The notes below the pieces were generated by a model. It did no database searches, was not told the origin of the DNA, and saw nothing but the letters and a program-made list of their open reading frames with translations. A stretch of 43,078 nucleotides of DNA, taken from NCBI GenBank assembly GCA_022497145.1, contig MU386016.1, positions 1-43,078 on the forward strand, given 5' to 3'. This document shows, in pieces, positions 1-9,760 of the stretch. Positions within the stretch are counted from its first letter, which is position 1. Every line of letters begins with the position of its first letter. This stretch comes from Rostrohypoxylon terebratum. Lineage: Eukaryota; Ascomycota; Sordariomycetes; Xylariales; Hypoxylaceae. The translations under genes and the position numbers were made by a program.

Positions 1-1355
1 TCCCCCACATCCATACACATCCATTTCTCCGTAGTTTAACCATGATTGGTTGACGTGCTCCACATCAGAATGATTTATTTTTGGTGGCCGTGACAAAAGA
101 GGGGGTTATAATTAACATCATTGGTGATTCTAGCTCTCTATGCATCTGAGATAGGGAGTATCATATCAATAAGGTGATATAATAGGTCTCTAGAAAGGTA
201 ATGTATGATATGGGGTCACGGTACCTTGATGAGTAAGGAGTACCCAATAGGTAGTTGTGGATTGGATCGAAATACTCGAGCTGTTTGTCAGTACCTTGCT
301 CAATACGACTTGACTTAGTCTCTTAGAGTTATATTTCACGATTTATATCAAGAAATATATTATTATAGGTACCTACCTTATTCAAATGTGTCAAACTTTT
401 TGTGTAACGTTGTGCCCCCTTTTCTCATCAAATATTTTAGAAAAGGTTTTCCGTTGTGATTACCTGTGTAATTCTCCAGCAATTATGATCTTGAAATCTA
501 GAGCAATATCGTAAACTAGAATCATATGGAATGATTTCATTGGCTTTTTCTAATATCGCACATTCCGAGGAGGTACCTACCTACCTAGGTATCTAACCTA
601 GTACCTTACAAGACTACAAATCACGCAAAGGATTAACTTCCCAATGACCTTCCCGCGACTCGAGGACAAATATAGACAAGCAAGAGAATCAGATTTTCCA
701 TCGCAGACTCGAAATTTGAATACAAGGGAATCCGTGGACTTAAGATGGAATTAATAAGCATGTAGGTAACAATTCAACAGGATCTTGGTTAGTCGAATGA
801 TCTAAGTAGTGAACGTTCTAACATCAAATCCTGACCGTGAAAAACATCAACTTGTTTTTAGCGAATCCCGGACAGGGATTTGTTTTGGGTATAGTGACCT
901 TGACATATCCAGTCACAGCGGGTAGAGGTTTCCACATCCCCAGATTCATCACGTTGAATTCTAAAGCAAATTATTACTTTTCCATGTACTACGCGGATTT
1001 GATAGCCTCATACAAGTGACGAGATACATAGACCGCATTTCGGAATTCAACAATCCGGTGCTTGGGCTGTCGAAAATGTTGTATAGCAGGAACTTTTGCA
1101 AAGTCCGAACCTAATCTCCGGGCCTTGTTCGGCTCATGATTGGCTTTTGCAATGACATGATCATTATCTCCGCGTGGAAAGCATTGAGACATAGTAACTA
1201 TGGTTGATGTAAGTTTTAATCATAAAAGTGTCTGTTCGTTGATGTAGAATTGTGGTTCATAATTGAGCAGTTCTCCTGTTTAGACTCACGAAAATACCAA
1301 GACTCCTTGTTTTTTTTCAAAGAAGGCCCGCAAAATCATCCAAGCATCTATAACA
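1..1355. other. AT-rich intergenic flank, no gene recognised
   Basis: No convincing coding region. Short ORFs on both strands lack recognisable domains. The stretch is AT-rich and carries clusters of the GGTACC/CCTAGG-type motif (about 367-376 and 571-606) that recur in other intergenic parts of this window. The last 150 bases should hold the promoter of the oxidoreductase that begins at 1356; a T-run lies near 1310. Confidence 0.6.
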
Positions 1356-2360
1356 ATGCCTACCAACCGATCAGTTTGGCAAGAAAGACCTGGCGTACCA
1401 GGCATTATCCGTGAGAGCCTGACACCAACCGAGCTTGAAGACCGGAAGCTTCTGCTGAAAGTTCACACCTGGGCTATTAACCCTTGCGATGCCATCCTTC
1501 AAGACCAATCTCTACCTTTCATCAAATATCCAATTATTCTAGGCCAGGACCTCGCTGGGACAGTAGAAGCTGTTGGATCAATCGCTGCCTCTAAATTCAA
1601 AGTGGGGGACCGTGTATTTGCGTTCACGATCAATAACGGGTTCCAAGAATACGTCTCTGTCGACCACAACCTGGCTGCTAAAATACCTGACGGTGTATCT
1701 TTCAAAGAAGCATCGGTCTTCCCTCTTTGCGTCACAAGTGCCTCCTTTGGCCTTTTCGGAAAGGACTTCCTGGGGTTGCCTTACCCATCCCTAAATGCCA
1801 CCAGCACAGGCAAGTCTCTCCTCATCTGGGGCGGAAGCTCTGCCGTTGGTAGCAATGCTATTCAGCTAGCCAAGGCAGCCGGTTTCGAAGTCTTCACCAC
1901 TTGCTCCCCACGCAGCTTTGAATACGTGAAGGCGCTTGGAGCTGACAGGGTCTTCGACTATAATAGCCCCGTTGCAATCGATGAAATCGTCGATGAGCTT
2001 GATAAGGGCACGTGCGCTGGTATCTATCTAGCTATTGGAAGTGTGGCTAGTGCTTGCCAAGTTTCGTACAAGTCTAAGCAGAAGTTGCCCGTTGCATCAT
2101 CTAGTCCAGTACAGCCGGCAGATGTACCGGAAGGGGTCGAGGCCAAGATGGTGTTTGGAACCGGTGGCGTCGACATGTTCAAAGAGACTCTTCCTGTCAC
2201 ATTTGGTGGATACCTCGTCGAAGCTCTAGCGAGGGGTGTCTACAAGGTTGCCCCGCCGCCAGAGGTGGTATCTAGAAAAGGACTTGATGGTATACAAGAC
2301 GCGTTGGATATCTTCAAGAAGGGAGTTTCGGCAAAAAAGCTCGTTGTCGAGGTCAAATAA
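1356..2360 (+). CDS. zinc-independent MDR oxidoreductase (enoyl-reductase-like)
   Basis: Single exon, 334 aa; the ATG follows ATAACA, a good fungal start context. It belongs to the medium-chain dehydrogenase/reductase superfamily: an N-terminal GroES-like fold (about residues 30-125, with GQDLAGTVEAVG at 63-74 and GDRVFAF at 84-90) and a Rossmann fold whose dinucleotide motif is GGSSAVGSNAIQLAKAAG (159-176). The usual GHE of zinc alcohol dehydrogenases is GQD here and no structural-zinc cysteine cluster is seen, so it should be zinc-free, like the fungal trans-acting enoyl reductases and ToxD-like proteins. The expected reaction is NADPH-dependent reduction of an activated C=C bond in the cytosol. 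No polyketide synthase lies in the window, so a biosynthetic partner cannot be named; an orphan quinone or enone reductase is equally possible. Confidence 0.88.
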   Translation: MPTNRSVWQERPGVPGIIRESLTPTELEDRKLLLKVHTWAINPCDAILQDQSLPFIKYPIILGQDLAGTVEAVGSIAASKFKVGDRVFAFTINNGFQEYVSVDHNLAAKIPDGVSFKEASVFPLCVTSASFGLFGKDFLGLPYPSLNATSTGKSLLIWGGSSAVGSNAIQLAKAAGFEVFTTCSPRSFEYVKALGADRVFDYNSPVAIDEIVDELDKGTCAGIYLAIGSVASACQVSYKSKQKLPVASSSPVQPADVPEGVEAKMVFGTGGVDMFKETLPVTFGGYLVEALARGVYKVAPPPEVVSRKGLDGIQDALDIFKKGVSAKKLVVEVK

Positions 2361-3218
2361 GTGTCTTTTATAAATGGACATATCTTCCGCAGTTAAGAAA
2401 TCTGGTGACAGCTGTTTTGAATACTCTAGAATTCATTATCTGTATATTTGTATGCCCCTATTTGTTAGTAAGCGCTGGGGACTTGACGAACCCTAACCCT
2501 TACCCCAAATATCCATGCTTCCTCAGCAGAAATCCAGTAAATCCTACCGCATCCCGCAGTGTAATAGATGTTAACCACCTAAGCACTTTTCAAATAGCGG
2601 AAACATAGCTTAACTATATAGAGGAAATATATCGGCGTTAATTTCTTCCCAGACCTTCCTCCGTGGCGCTGCATGCACCAGCACTTCGACCGGCGTGTCG
2701 CACGACCCGGCACCGGCCAAGCGAACATTTTTACGAAGGTCGCGGCCAAAAGTCTTGCACATATTATAAGTACTAGTAGCTAGAAGTGGATCTTACCGTA
2801 TCTAAGTGAATCAAAAAAAAAAACCATACACTGTAAGGCTGCTCGTTTCAATGGCTTAATCACCTAAACTAGCTAAGTACCCACTAAATTCTAGCGACTT
2901 TATCCATTAGAGTATAGTGAGTAAAGCGCTAAAAGGCCTAATCCTGGAAATTAATAATACAGTGTCCCGAATCTGGTTATGTAAGCGCACACATGATCGA
3001 AGGTCTAGCTCATGTGCAAGACTTTTGGCTCAGTATGCTGTATTACTTTAATAACCCTTAAAGCTCGGGCATACATTATGGGGCTAATGATGTGCTTATC
3101 ACATGACAGTACCTATCCCAACTCTTAAGTACCTACATAAGACCTAAAGCCTAGGTAGCTTTTAGCTCCTAACTGTTGTTTTTGACATTTCGCTCATTCC
3201 ACTCTGCCACTCTTCCCT
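2361..3218. other. intergenic, no gene recognised
   Basis: No supported gene. AT-rich sequence with many stops in all frames, an A-run near 2813-2823 and another CCTAGGTA-type motif near 3152. It may contain the 3' end of the upstream oxidoreductase transcript. Confidence 0.5.
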
Positions 3219-5598
3219 ATGGCCGATCCAGAATGGTTACAAATCATTAATAGAGAAAATCCTATCGGGGACAGTTTTTCGTCCTTACGTCATTTAATTC
3301 TCTCTGCGAGACCAAATATGCCTCTTGCTCAGCAGAGGAGGCCCTGACGCAACTTAACAATGAAGGTAAATTGCGCGACGTCATCGCGGTGTGCTCTCCT
3401 AACTATCGTCCAGACTTTCAAAGCATAGCCATAAAGATTCTCTCAGTCCTCCAAGGCCTTTCCGTGACGTGTTTGCTTCCCTCTCATAATGGCAAAAGGA
3501 ATTTGTGGCACGACGTATCAGATCTCTCGGTCGCCATCTATAACGAAGACATCGATAACGAACGTGTCAAACCTCTTTTGCGAGCAATTATCGTGAAGAA
3601 ACCCGACGAGGAAATTTGGGACCAGGTTTATCGCGCTGTTGTCGAATCGATCCCGCCGCCCCGACCGATTACCTCTGACCTCAAACAGACGCCGTCGTCC
3701 CATAATACGGGCAGTATTATGAACTCTTCGGAACACCGTAAAGATTCAGATGATGTGCTTAAGGAGGATCTTGGTCCCATGTATGTTGATATCCCAGGGT
3801 TTCATCAGACCTTCTTCGGTAGCATTCCGGAGCTAGAACGCACCTCTCAAGCCATCTATCAAAAATGTTGTGAGGGGCCGACCCCATTCTTTTGCCATGG
3901 ATGGACTGGATGGCCGGAGACGCCAAAGAACCTGCTGTTCTTAGCTGGCTGCAAAGGATAATCGAGCAACTTATACGATGGGCTCAAGGTCACAGACCAA
4001 CACCGATACGAGGATTATTGTCAAAGCCGAACAAGCCGCTCGGAAGCTCTATGGCGAAACGCAAACTGGATGTTGGCATCGTAAGTCGCCAGGAGGGCTT
4101 AGTAGATTGGTCTCAAATTCTTGTTCCGGGAGTGTTAAAAAGTAACCCAAAAGAGGATCGACAAAGCGGGGCGTGGTTCGACATCGGAAAATACGTTAGG
4201 AAAGTATTTGCCGTACAAGATACCCGACGCTTCGTATTAGCTTTTACTCTCTGCGGATCGTTTATGCGCGTATGGGAGTTCGACCGCCTTGGCGGTATCG
4301 CCTCAACGCAGTTCAATATCAACAAAGATGGCCTTCAGTTCGTATCAACAATTCTCGGCTTTTTGTGGCTTGAAGAGAAGGGCTTAGGATTCGACCCCAC
4401 TTTTAATTTGAACCAGTTCGGCGGTGAGTCGTATATCGAAATAATCCGGGATGGAGCGCCAGAGCGCACCGTGACCGACGAGGTTATGGTACGAATGCCT
4501 TGTATCGTAGGTCGGGCAACCACATGTTGGAAGGCTCACCCAGAAGGGTTTCCATCCACGACGCTCGTGATCAAAGATTCGTGGCAGTACCCCGAGCGGC
4601 ACGAGGAGGGTGAGCTACTACGCGAGGTAACCGAAAAAGGTGTCTGTAACGTGGCCAGATATTATCACCACGAGACCATCCATGTTGATAGCTGTGTCGA
4701 TGATGTCCAGAACGGCATTCGAAAAGGGCTGGATATTACCAGAGCCTCCAACTACCAGGCGCATGACTTGGATACGCGTACCCAGATATCCCAGGGTAGC
4801 ATGGCCGGCCAGAAGAGGTCATCAAGCCAAATTGGCGCGCGCTTGCCGTCGAGCAAGCGACCCCGCTTAGATTCTCCGGTTAAGGTAGATCCTGTCCACC
4901 GCAACCGCAGTGCCACCGAAAATCGCATCCATCGACGTGTTATTGTTCGTGACTACGGGCAGAACATCTATAAAGCGAGTTCGCCTGTGGCCCTTCTTGC
5001 TGCATTAGAAGCTTGTATCCAAGGACACGAATCCTTGTTACGCAAGGCCAGTATTCTCCATAGGGACATATCAATCAACAACCTTATGATCAACGAGGAT
5101 AACAGCAACCCTTCCTGGACGGGGTTTTTGATCGATTTGGACCTTGCTATTAAAGAACAGCGAGAAGGCGCTTCGGGTGCGAAGACAAAAACAGGCACGA
5201 GGGCTTTCATGGCGATCGGGACGCTTTTAGGCCATCAACATAACTTCATGCATGATCTGGAATCTTTCTTTTGGGTTTTATTCTGGATATGCATACATTA
5301 CGATGGACCAGGGAAGGGCGAGGTCGTTCCCGAGTTTGACAGGTGGAATTATGGAAACATGAGCCAATTAGCGAAATTGAAACTAGGCACCGTAGCGATG
5401 GAAGGACTTTTTATCGAGACAATTACTCAACACTTTACGCCTTACTACCAATTTTTAATCCCTTGGATGAATCGGTTACGGGGGGTTATGTTTCTTCCTC
5501 AACAACAAGCAGATTTGACTTTGTATTCTAGAATGCGAGAGGTGCTTCGCGAAGCGCAAAAAGATAAGGAGGTATTAGGTAATACAACGAACAATTAA
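3219..5598 (+). pseudogene. fungal-type (FunK1) protein kinase, two apparent -1 frameshifts
   Basis: The kinase is spread over three frames. An ATG at 3219 opens about 40 residues (frame A, stopping near 3345). The frame that is open from 3254 to 3961 carries the conserved GKLRDVIAVCSPNYRPD segment. The frame running 3892-5598 carries the rest. At about 3915-3925 GWTGWPE in one frame continues as DAKEPAVLSWL in the next, as if one base were missing; a similar slip lies near 3330. I could find no GT-AG intron that repairs the first slip. The body matches the Pkinase_fungal family: KLDVGIV, QDTRRFVLAFTLCGS, the WEFDRLGG block, catalytic loop HRDISINNLMI, DLD in place of DFG, and GTRAFMA. These kinases are a large, fast-evolving family of mostly unknown role in Pezizomycotina. 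Apart from the two slips the gene has no stops over about 2.3 kb, so it is either a very recent pseudogene or contains assembly indels. Confidence 0.8.
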
Positions 5599-5829
5599 CA
5601 TTTGTCACGTAATTGCGGTGTTAAAATCAATCAAATGCACAAACTTAGGGCTATTGTGCAACCCCTACCCCTCTTCTTGCCCGATATCCATATTAAGCAC
5701 TCTCCCACTCTCTCACTCATCCACTCATCTGCACCCTTCCCGATTGTTCACCTTCTTTCATCTTCTTCACATATATTCTCCCCTCCAAACCAAGTCCTAT
5801 TTTCAATATATCGACAAGTCACCCCTTTG
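5599..5829 (+). promoter_or_regulatory. probable promoter and pyrimidine-rich leader of nmt1
   Basis: About 230 nt between the kinase stop and the first splice donor of the nmt1 leader. The part from roughly 5655 to 5800 is strongly CT-rich, typical of the core promoter/transcription start zone of highly expressed filamentous fungal genes. No clear TATA box is identified; the transcription start is not determined. Confidence 0.5.
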
Positions 5830-6089
5830 GTATGGTCTTAGAAGCACCTGCCGTCATGGAGCTATCTCAGTATCAAGGTAACGTTGGTCAATCGCATGGC
5901 GGGTGCTCGATGTTCTCGATCTTCGCCTAAATCGCTCCTCAATTCGAATTGGGGGGACGATCTGACGGGAGAAAGGCATCTGGGCTGAGATTACACCGTT
6001 CAAACTTGATCTGGATAATTCCAGCGAAAGGACATGCTGCTTCCCCCTCCCCCTATTTTATCTGGGCAGAATGATATTAACTATTGCAG
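5830..6089 (+). other. nmt1 leader intron with two candidate 5' splice sites
   Basis: A 5'-UTR intron ends at a good 3' splice site (ATTGCAG, ending 6089) preceded by the branch-like ATATTAAC. Two donors can pair with it: a distal GTATGG at 5830 and a proximal AAG|GTAACG at 5878. The TPP aptamer (5894-6037) lies between the proximal donor and the acceptor. Distal splicing removes the two upstream ATGs (5832 and 5856); proximal splicing keeps them. This is the layout known for Neurospora crassa NMT1. Donor choice here is inferred, not measured. Confidence 0.65.
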
Positions 6090-6133
6090 CTTTGCTTGAT
6101 CCGTCATGTCTACCGACAAGATTACGTTCTTGA
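5832..6133 (+). promoter_or_regulatory. upstream ORF overlapping the nmt1 start (proximal-spliced mRNA)
   Basis: ATG at 5832, with a second in-frame ATG at 5856, opens a uORF. Unspliced it ends at TAA near 5929. If the proximal donor (5878) is joined to 6090, the frame runs through the real start codon (6106) in another frame and stops at TGA 6131-6133, giving a 30-codon overlapping uORF. Such an ORF should block initiation at nmt1. Distal splicing from 5830 would delete it. Confidence 0.55.
5894..6037 (+). promoter_or_regulatory. TPP (THI-box) riboswitch aptamer
   Basis: All conserved parts of the thiamine pyrophosphate aptamer are present. P1 is GCATG (5894-5898) pairing with CATGC (6033-6037). 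The P2 strand GGGTG pairs with CACC (about 5993-5997), next to the invariant CTGAGA (5985-5990). The pyrophosphate-sensor arm has TTGATCTGGATAATTCCAGC (6006-6025) followed by GAAAGGA. P3 is extended (about 5905-5980), as is usual for fungal versions. It sits inside the leader intron of the thiamine-pyrimidine gene, where fungal TPP riboswitches control alternative splicing. Confidence 0.95.
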
Positions 6134-7346
6134 CCAACTGGCAAGCATGGAGGCATCTACAGTGTTGAATGATTATTAACGCTAGCAGGCACGCGACGCC
6201 GTACCACGCCCCACTCTATCTAGCCCAAGCCAAAGGCTACTTCAAGGATGAAGGCATCAAGGTGGCTCTACTAGAACCCAATGACCCGAGCGTATGCTTA
6301 ATGCGTGTATTTACCGCGGGGTTAGTACTTACACAAAACAGGATGTCACCGAGATTATCGGCACTGGGAAGGTCGACCTTGGCTTCAAAGCTATGATCCA
6401 CACCTTAGCCGTAAGACAAGATTATACAATTTGTCGCAGCGATCAAGACTAATGGAACCCATCTAGGCGAAAGCTCGCAACTTTCCGGTTCTTTCCATCG
6501 GTTCGCTGCTCGACGAGCCTTTCACCGGCGTCGTCTACCTGAAAGATAGCGGCATCACCCCCGACTTTACGACTCTCAAGGGGAAGCGAATCGGCTATGT
6601 CGGAGAATTCGGAAAGGCACGTAATACTGGCCATCTGCACGCATGACTCCACTAACACTCCACAGATCCAAATCGACGAGCTCACCTCGCACTACGGCAT
6701 GACCCCAGCCGACTACACCGCCGTGCGCTGCGGCATGAACGTGTCCAAGGCCATTATCAAAGGTGAGATCGACGCCGGCATCGGCCTCGAGAACGTGCAG
6801 ATGGTTGAGCTAGAGGAATGGCTCGCCACCCAAGGCCGCCCCAAGAGCGATGTCCAGATGCTTCGCATCGACGAGCTGGCGGAGCTAGGCTGCTGCTGCT
6901 TCTGCACGATCCTGTACATTGGCAACGAGAAGTTCCTGGCGGAGCATCCGGACAAGGTGCGCGCGTTCATGCGAGCCGTCAAGCGCGCGACGGACTTCGT
7001 GCTCGCGGACCCGGCCAAGGCGTTCGAGGAGTACGTCGAGTTCAAGCCGGTCATGGGCACGCCGCTCAACCGCAAGATCTTCGAGCGCTCGTTCGCGTAC
7101 TTCTCCAAGGACCTCAAGAACGTGCGCCGCGACTGGGAGAAGGTGACGAGGTACGGCAAGAGGCTCGGCGTGCTCGACCAGAGCTTCCAGCCTAACTACA
7201 CCAACACATTCTTGTCCTGGTCCCTCGACGGCGAGTCCTCCGACCCCACCGGAGACCAGAAGCGCATGGCGGCGCTGCAGAAGGACGTTGCTAGCAATGG
7301 TGGTTTCCACCGTCTTGAGGTTGACAGTGCTGCTATTCAGGCTTAA
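6106..7346 (+). CDS. nmt1: 4-amino-5-hydroxymethyl-2-methylpyrimidine phosphate synthase (THI5/NMT1)
   Basis: Five coding exons: 6106-6140, 6189-6291, 6342-6410, 6467-6616 and 6666-7346, giving 345 aa, the usual family length. The enzyme makes the thiamine pyrimidine (HMP-P) from its own histidine and bound pyridoxal phosphate, so each molecule is a single-turnover suicide enzyme acting in the cytosol. Visible landmarks are the start MSTDKITFLTNWHATPYHAP, Lys62 (PLP) and His66 (donor histidine) in KAMIHTLA, and the iron-binding CCCFC at 195-199; these positions equal the yeast THI5 numbering. The 48-nt intron 1 (6141-6188) and 49-nt intron 4 (6617-6665) are of GC-AG type: the conserved reading TNW|HATP and GEFGK|IQID forces these junctions. 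Introns 2 (6292-6341) and 3 (6411-6466) are GT-AG. Expression is expected to be repressed by TPP through the riboswitch in the leader. Confidence 0.96.
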
Positions 7347-7607
7347 GGGATATATCTTGATTCTCAAGAGTACTACGTTCGTGAAGCGAGATTATTGCCG
7401 ACAGGAATTCGTTCATTGACGAGTAAAGCTCCAGACGTTCCTTATCATGAATAATCACTCTAGTATAGCAACTTATACTAAGACTACCTAGGTAGTAATC
7501 AAATGGTTACTCCAACCTCAACCATGCAGCTGTGATATGCAGTCATGATACAGGGGCGAGAAGTGTAAAAACCGAAAAGGGTAATGTTTTTCATCTGGAT
7601 ATTCGCA

Positions 7608-8012
7608 GCCAATGAAGCCGAGGACAGCTGATACCTTCGCAATTTTTGAGTTTGTGATCGTGGCCGGTGGCGACTTGCTGAGCCGTAATTTTTGAGGCAT
7701 TGTTAAAGTCCGAACGGATCTAGACTGCCGCCTCGAGATATATGACCAATGAAACCTAGTATAGCCCGTCTCCTCGCAATTTTTGATGAATGAAATGCCC
7801 GTAAGCTGATCTTCCGGTGCATTGCTGAGCCGTAATTTTTGAGGCAATGCAAGTCTGCAAGATCTGTAAAACTGAGCCTCATTAATGTTGCAGGTATCCA
7901 CCGATCATTCAACCAGTAAAAGTTAATACAACTTATGTCTTCGCAATTATTGGGTTTAAAATTTGGCTCGGTGATGACTTATGCAGCTGTGCTGAGCCGT
8001 AATTTTTGAATG
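7608..8012. repeat. degenerate three-unit tandem repeat
   Basis: Three diverged units of roughly 140-165 bp. Each contains a CTCGCAATTTTTGA-like box (7634, 7772, 7939) and then a TGCTGAGCCGTAATTTTTGA box (about 7676, 7823, 7990). The two boxes share the core CGYAATTTTTGA, so the core occurs six times. A CCAATGAA/CCAGTAAA element precedes the first box in each unit. On the minus strand the units read as repeated peptide pieces such as PQKLRLS and SKIAK..AVLGFIG, but with frame changes, so a coding role is doubtful. The 260 nt between nmt1 and this array hold nothing else I can name. Confidence 0.7.
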
Positions 8013-8371
8013 ACTGCCCAGGCAGCCAGGTGAGCTTACATAAGAAGTGGGAACAACCGGCTAGTACTATGTAGGTACATAGGTACGTACTATGTACGGA
8101 CTGATGGATCGAATCAAGGTCATTGGTCTAAAATAACAAGGTTGGCTTTAAAGTTGCCAAGGATCTCCTACCCCACGCCAAGCTCAGATAAACATGCAAT
8201 ACCTAAATATCGATTTAGCCAAGACAATGCTATGCCTATTCCGGTCAAGACGCCCAACGACGCCGTCATGAATTCATCTAACCATCACCATCACCCATCC
8301 AGTTTCCTCCATCTTCAAGCTCATAAGTCAATAAACAAGCCCATAAACAATCCCACAAACAAGCCCCGAAA

Positions 8372-8781
8372 ATGGCAGACTGCGGACTCCCATTTCCCGT
8401 CGTTTGTATTCAGTGCGGCCGCGGTGTCGGTCTCTGCGGCATTAAAGTCATCGGTGAGTCCCAACCGGTCCCAACTACAGCATAGCTAACCGTACCTCAC
8501 CCTGGACCCCGGTACCCGACAGTGCCGGGTATGTCGGCAGTCCAAGTGCAGATGCTAATCGGAGGTATAGGACCTACCATCGGGTTCTGCGTTGCTGTTT
8601 TAGCCGCCCTCATCTGCTGGCCTATAGCGCTCCTATTCTGCTGTTTCACAGAGACGGGAAAGAAGTAAGCAATAAGTCCTCATCCTCTTTGTATCACTCG
8701 AATACTAAGCCTCGCACGCGCAGGTGGTTTTGGAAGCCGTGTGATATTAATGCCCAAGTCTCGGACTTATTTCCCATCTGA
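8372..8781 (+). CDS. small cysteine-rich membrane protein (BRI3-like?)
   Basis: Three exons: 8372-8453, 8523-8664 and 8724-8781, giving 93 aa. Intron 1 (69 nt, GTGAGT...CAG with branch GCTAACC) has two later in-frame acceptors (8540, 8570) that would shorten the protein; intron 2 (59 nt) has GTAAGC, branch TACTAAG and CGCAG. The product begins MADCGLPFPVVCIQCGRG, with a CxxC pair, then one hydrophobic stretch (IGFCVAVLAALICWPIALLF) followed by CC and a short polar tail containing WFWKPC. A CxxC head, a membrane helix and a cysteine-rich end resemble the brain-protein-I3/LITAF-like class of small endolysosomal membrane proteins, but the match is only architectural. The splice signals and the uninterrupted hydrophobic exon support a real gene; the function is unknown. 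Confidence 0.6.
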
Positions 8782-9645
8782 CCAAGGTGGACGTCCGCGG
8801 ATTGGGGCGCTATACAATTAGCGCCGAAAGCCGTGGAGCGTACGAAAACCGGTATTTCCGAGTAGCTAGATGATGTTGTTGGATGAGGAGAAGATTTTAT
8901 TCCGAGGTTAACGTTACTGGAACATCACGAGAAGCCATGGACAAATATATTCAATTCCAGAGCGGAAGTAATTAGTGGTAATATAATTCTTATCTTATAA
9001 GCTGAAAATGACTGATAAAAATTGAGACGAGTCGTGATAAAGTAACAGCCTACAAGCCATACTCGTATGAGATTGCTACCTAAAAGCAGTGGCGTCTCCG
9101 GAACAACGCATAGAAGGTTACCTACCTAGGATAGGGCCTATTAGGTATACGAAAGAGTTAAAACATGTCCACTTGCAACAACTCCAGAATTGTTAACCGC
9201 GGCATTGCTCGGAAGGTGAGCCTCTGGCTAGACCTTAACTACCTATCAATTAATATCTTCGTATCCCCCATAAAATGACACCCTACCCGGTAGATTCAAG
9301 GGGTGGCTGCTGAAGGGCATTCACGTTTTTTCCGTGTTATAAGCGCCGATCGTCCATTCGTGGAACGCCTGAGCGCGCCAGCGGTGACGTAAGCCGGAAC
9401 CCGCAAAATAGCAGGTCGACGTAGCATCGGAAGATCTACCTTACCTGCCATTGGAGGAATTATCAGCCACTGTGGCATCGCATACTACCTTGAATCTAGA
9501 AAACGCACGTCAACTGTGAGGGGTCAGGCCTTTAACAGTGGGTATTCCTCGTGAATAGCGTCAAGACAATCGACGTAAACAACGAATGCTACCGGGAACG
9601 GGCCAAGATGAGAACAAGTCTGGCCAGGCGCGTCGGCCGCCTCGT
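8782..9645. other. intergenic, no gene recognised
   Basis: No supported gene. Contains the 3' end of the small membrane protein gene and the upstream region of abfB. A CCTACCTAGG-type motif occurs near 9120, with a TTAGGTATA echo near 9139. Confidence 0.5.
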
Positions 9646-9659
9646 GGCTTTTAAAAGCC
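9646..9659 (+). promoter_or_regulatory. palindromic TATA-like core promoter element of abfB
   Basis: GGCTTTTAAAAGCC is a perfect 14-nt inverted repeat centred on TTTTAAAA, 102 nt upstream of the abfB start. Position and AT core suit a TATA box; the GC ends make it a full palindrome, which may be fortuitous. Confidence 0.45.
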
Positions 9660-9760
9660 CACGATGTTGCTGTTCCGTTGGGGTCGGGCTGATCGATTGA
9701 CCTTGTTTCTCATCCAAGACGTGCCTCCAGGCTACTACCCACTGCTGAAACAGCCTCGAA

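Noticed and set aside
989..1192. 67-codon minus-strand ORF starting MSQCFPRGDND
   Set aside because: Reads like protein but has no domain and no splice-linked continuation; left as intergenic.
3281..3340. An intron that would heal the first FunK1 frameshift
   Set aside because: None of the AG acceptors at 3332, 3335, 3337 or 3340 restores the downstream frame from the GT at 3281, and there is no branch site.
6713..7367. Several ORFs overlapping the last nmt1 exon on both strands
   Set aside because: Shadows of the strongly GC-biased exon 5; NMT1 conservation fixes the true frame.
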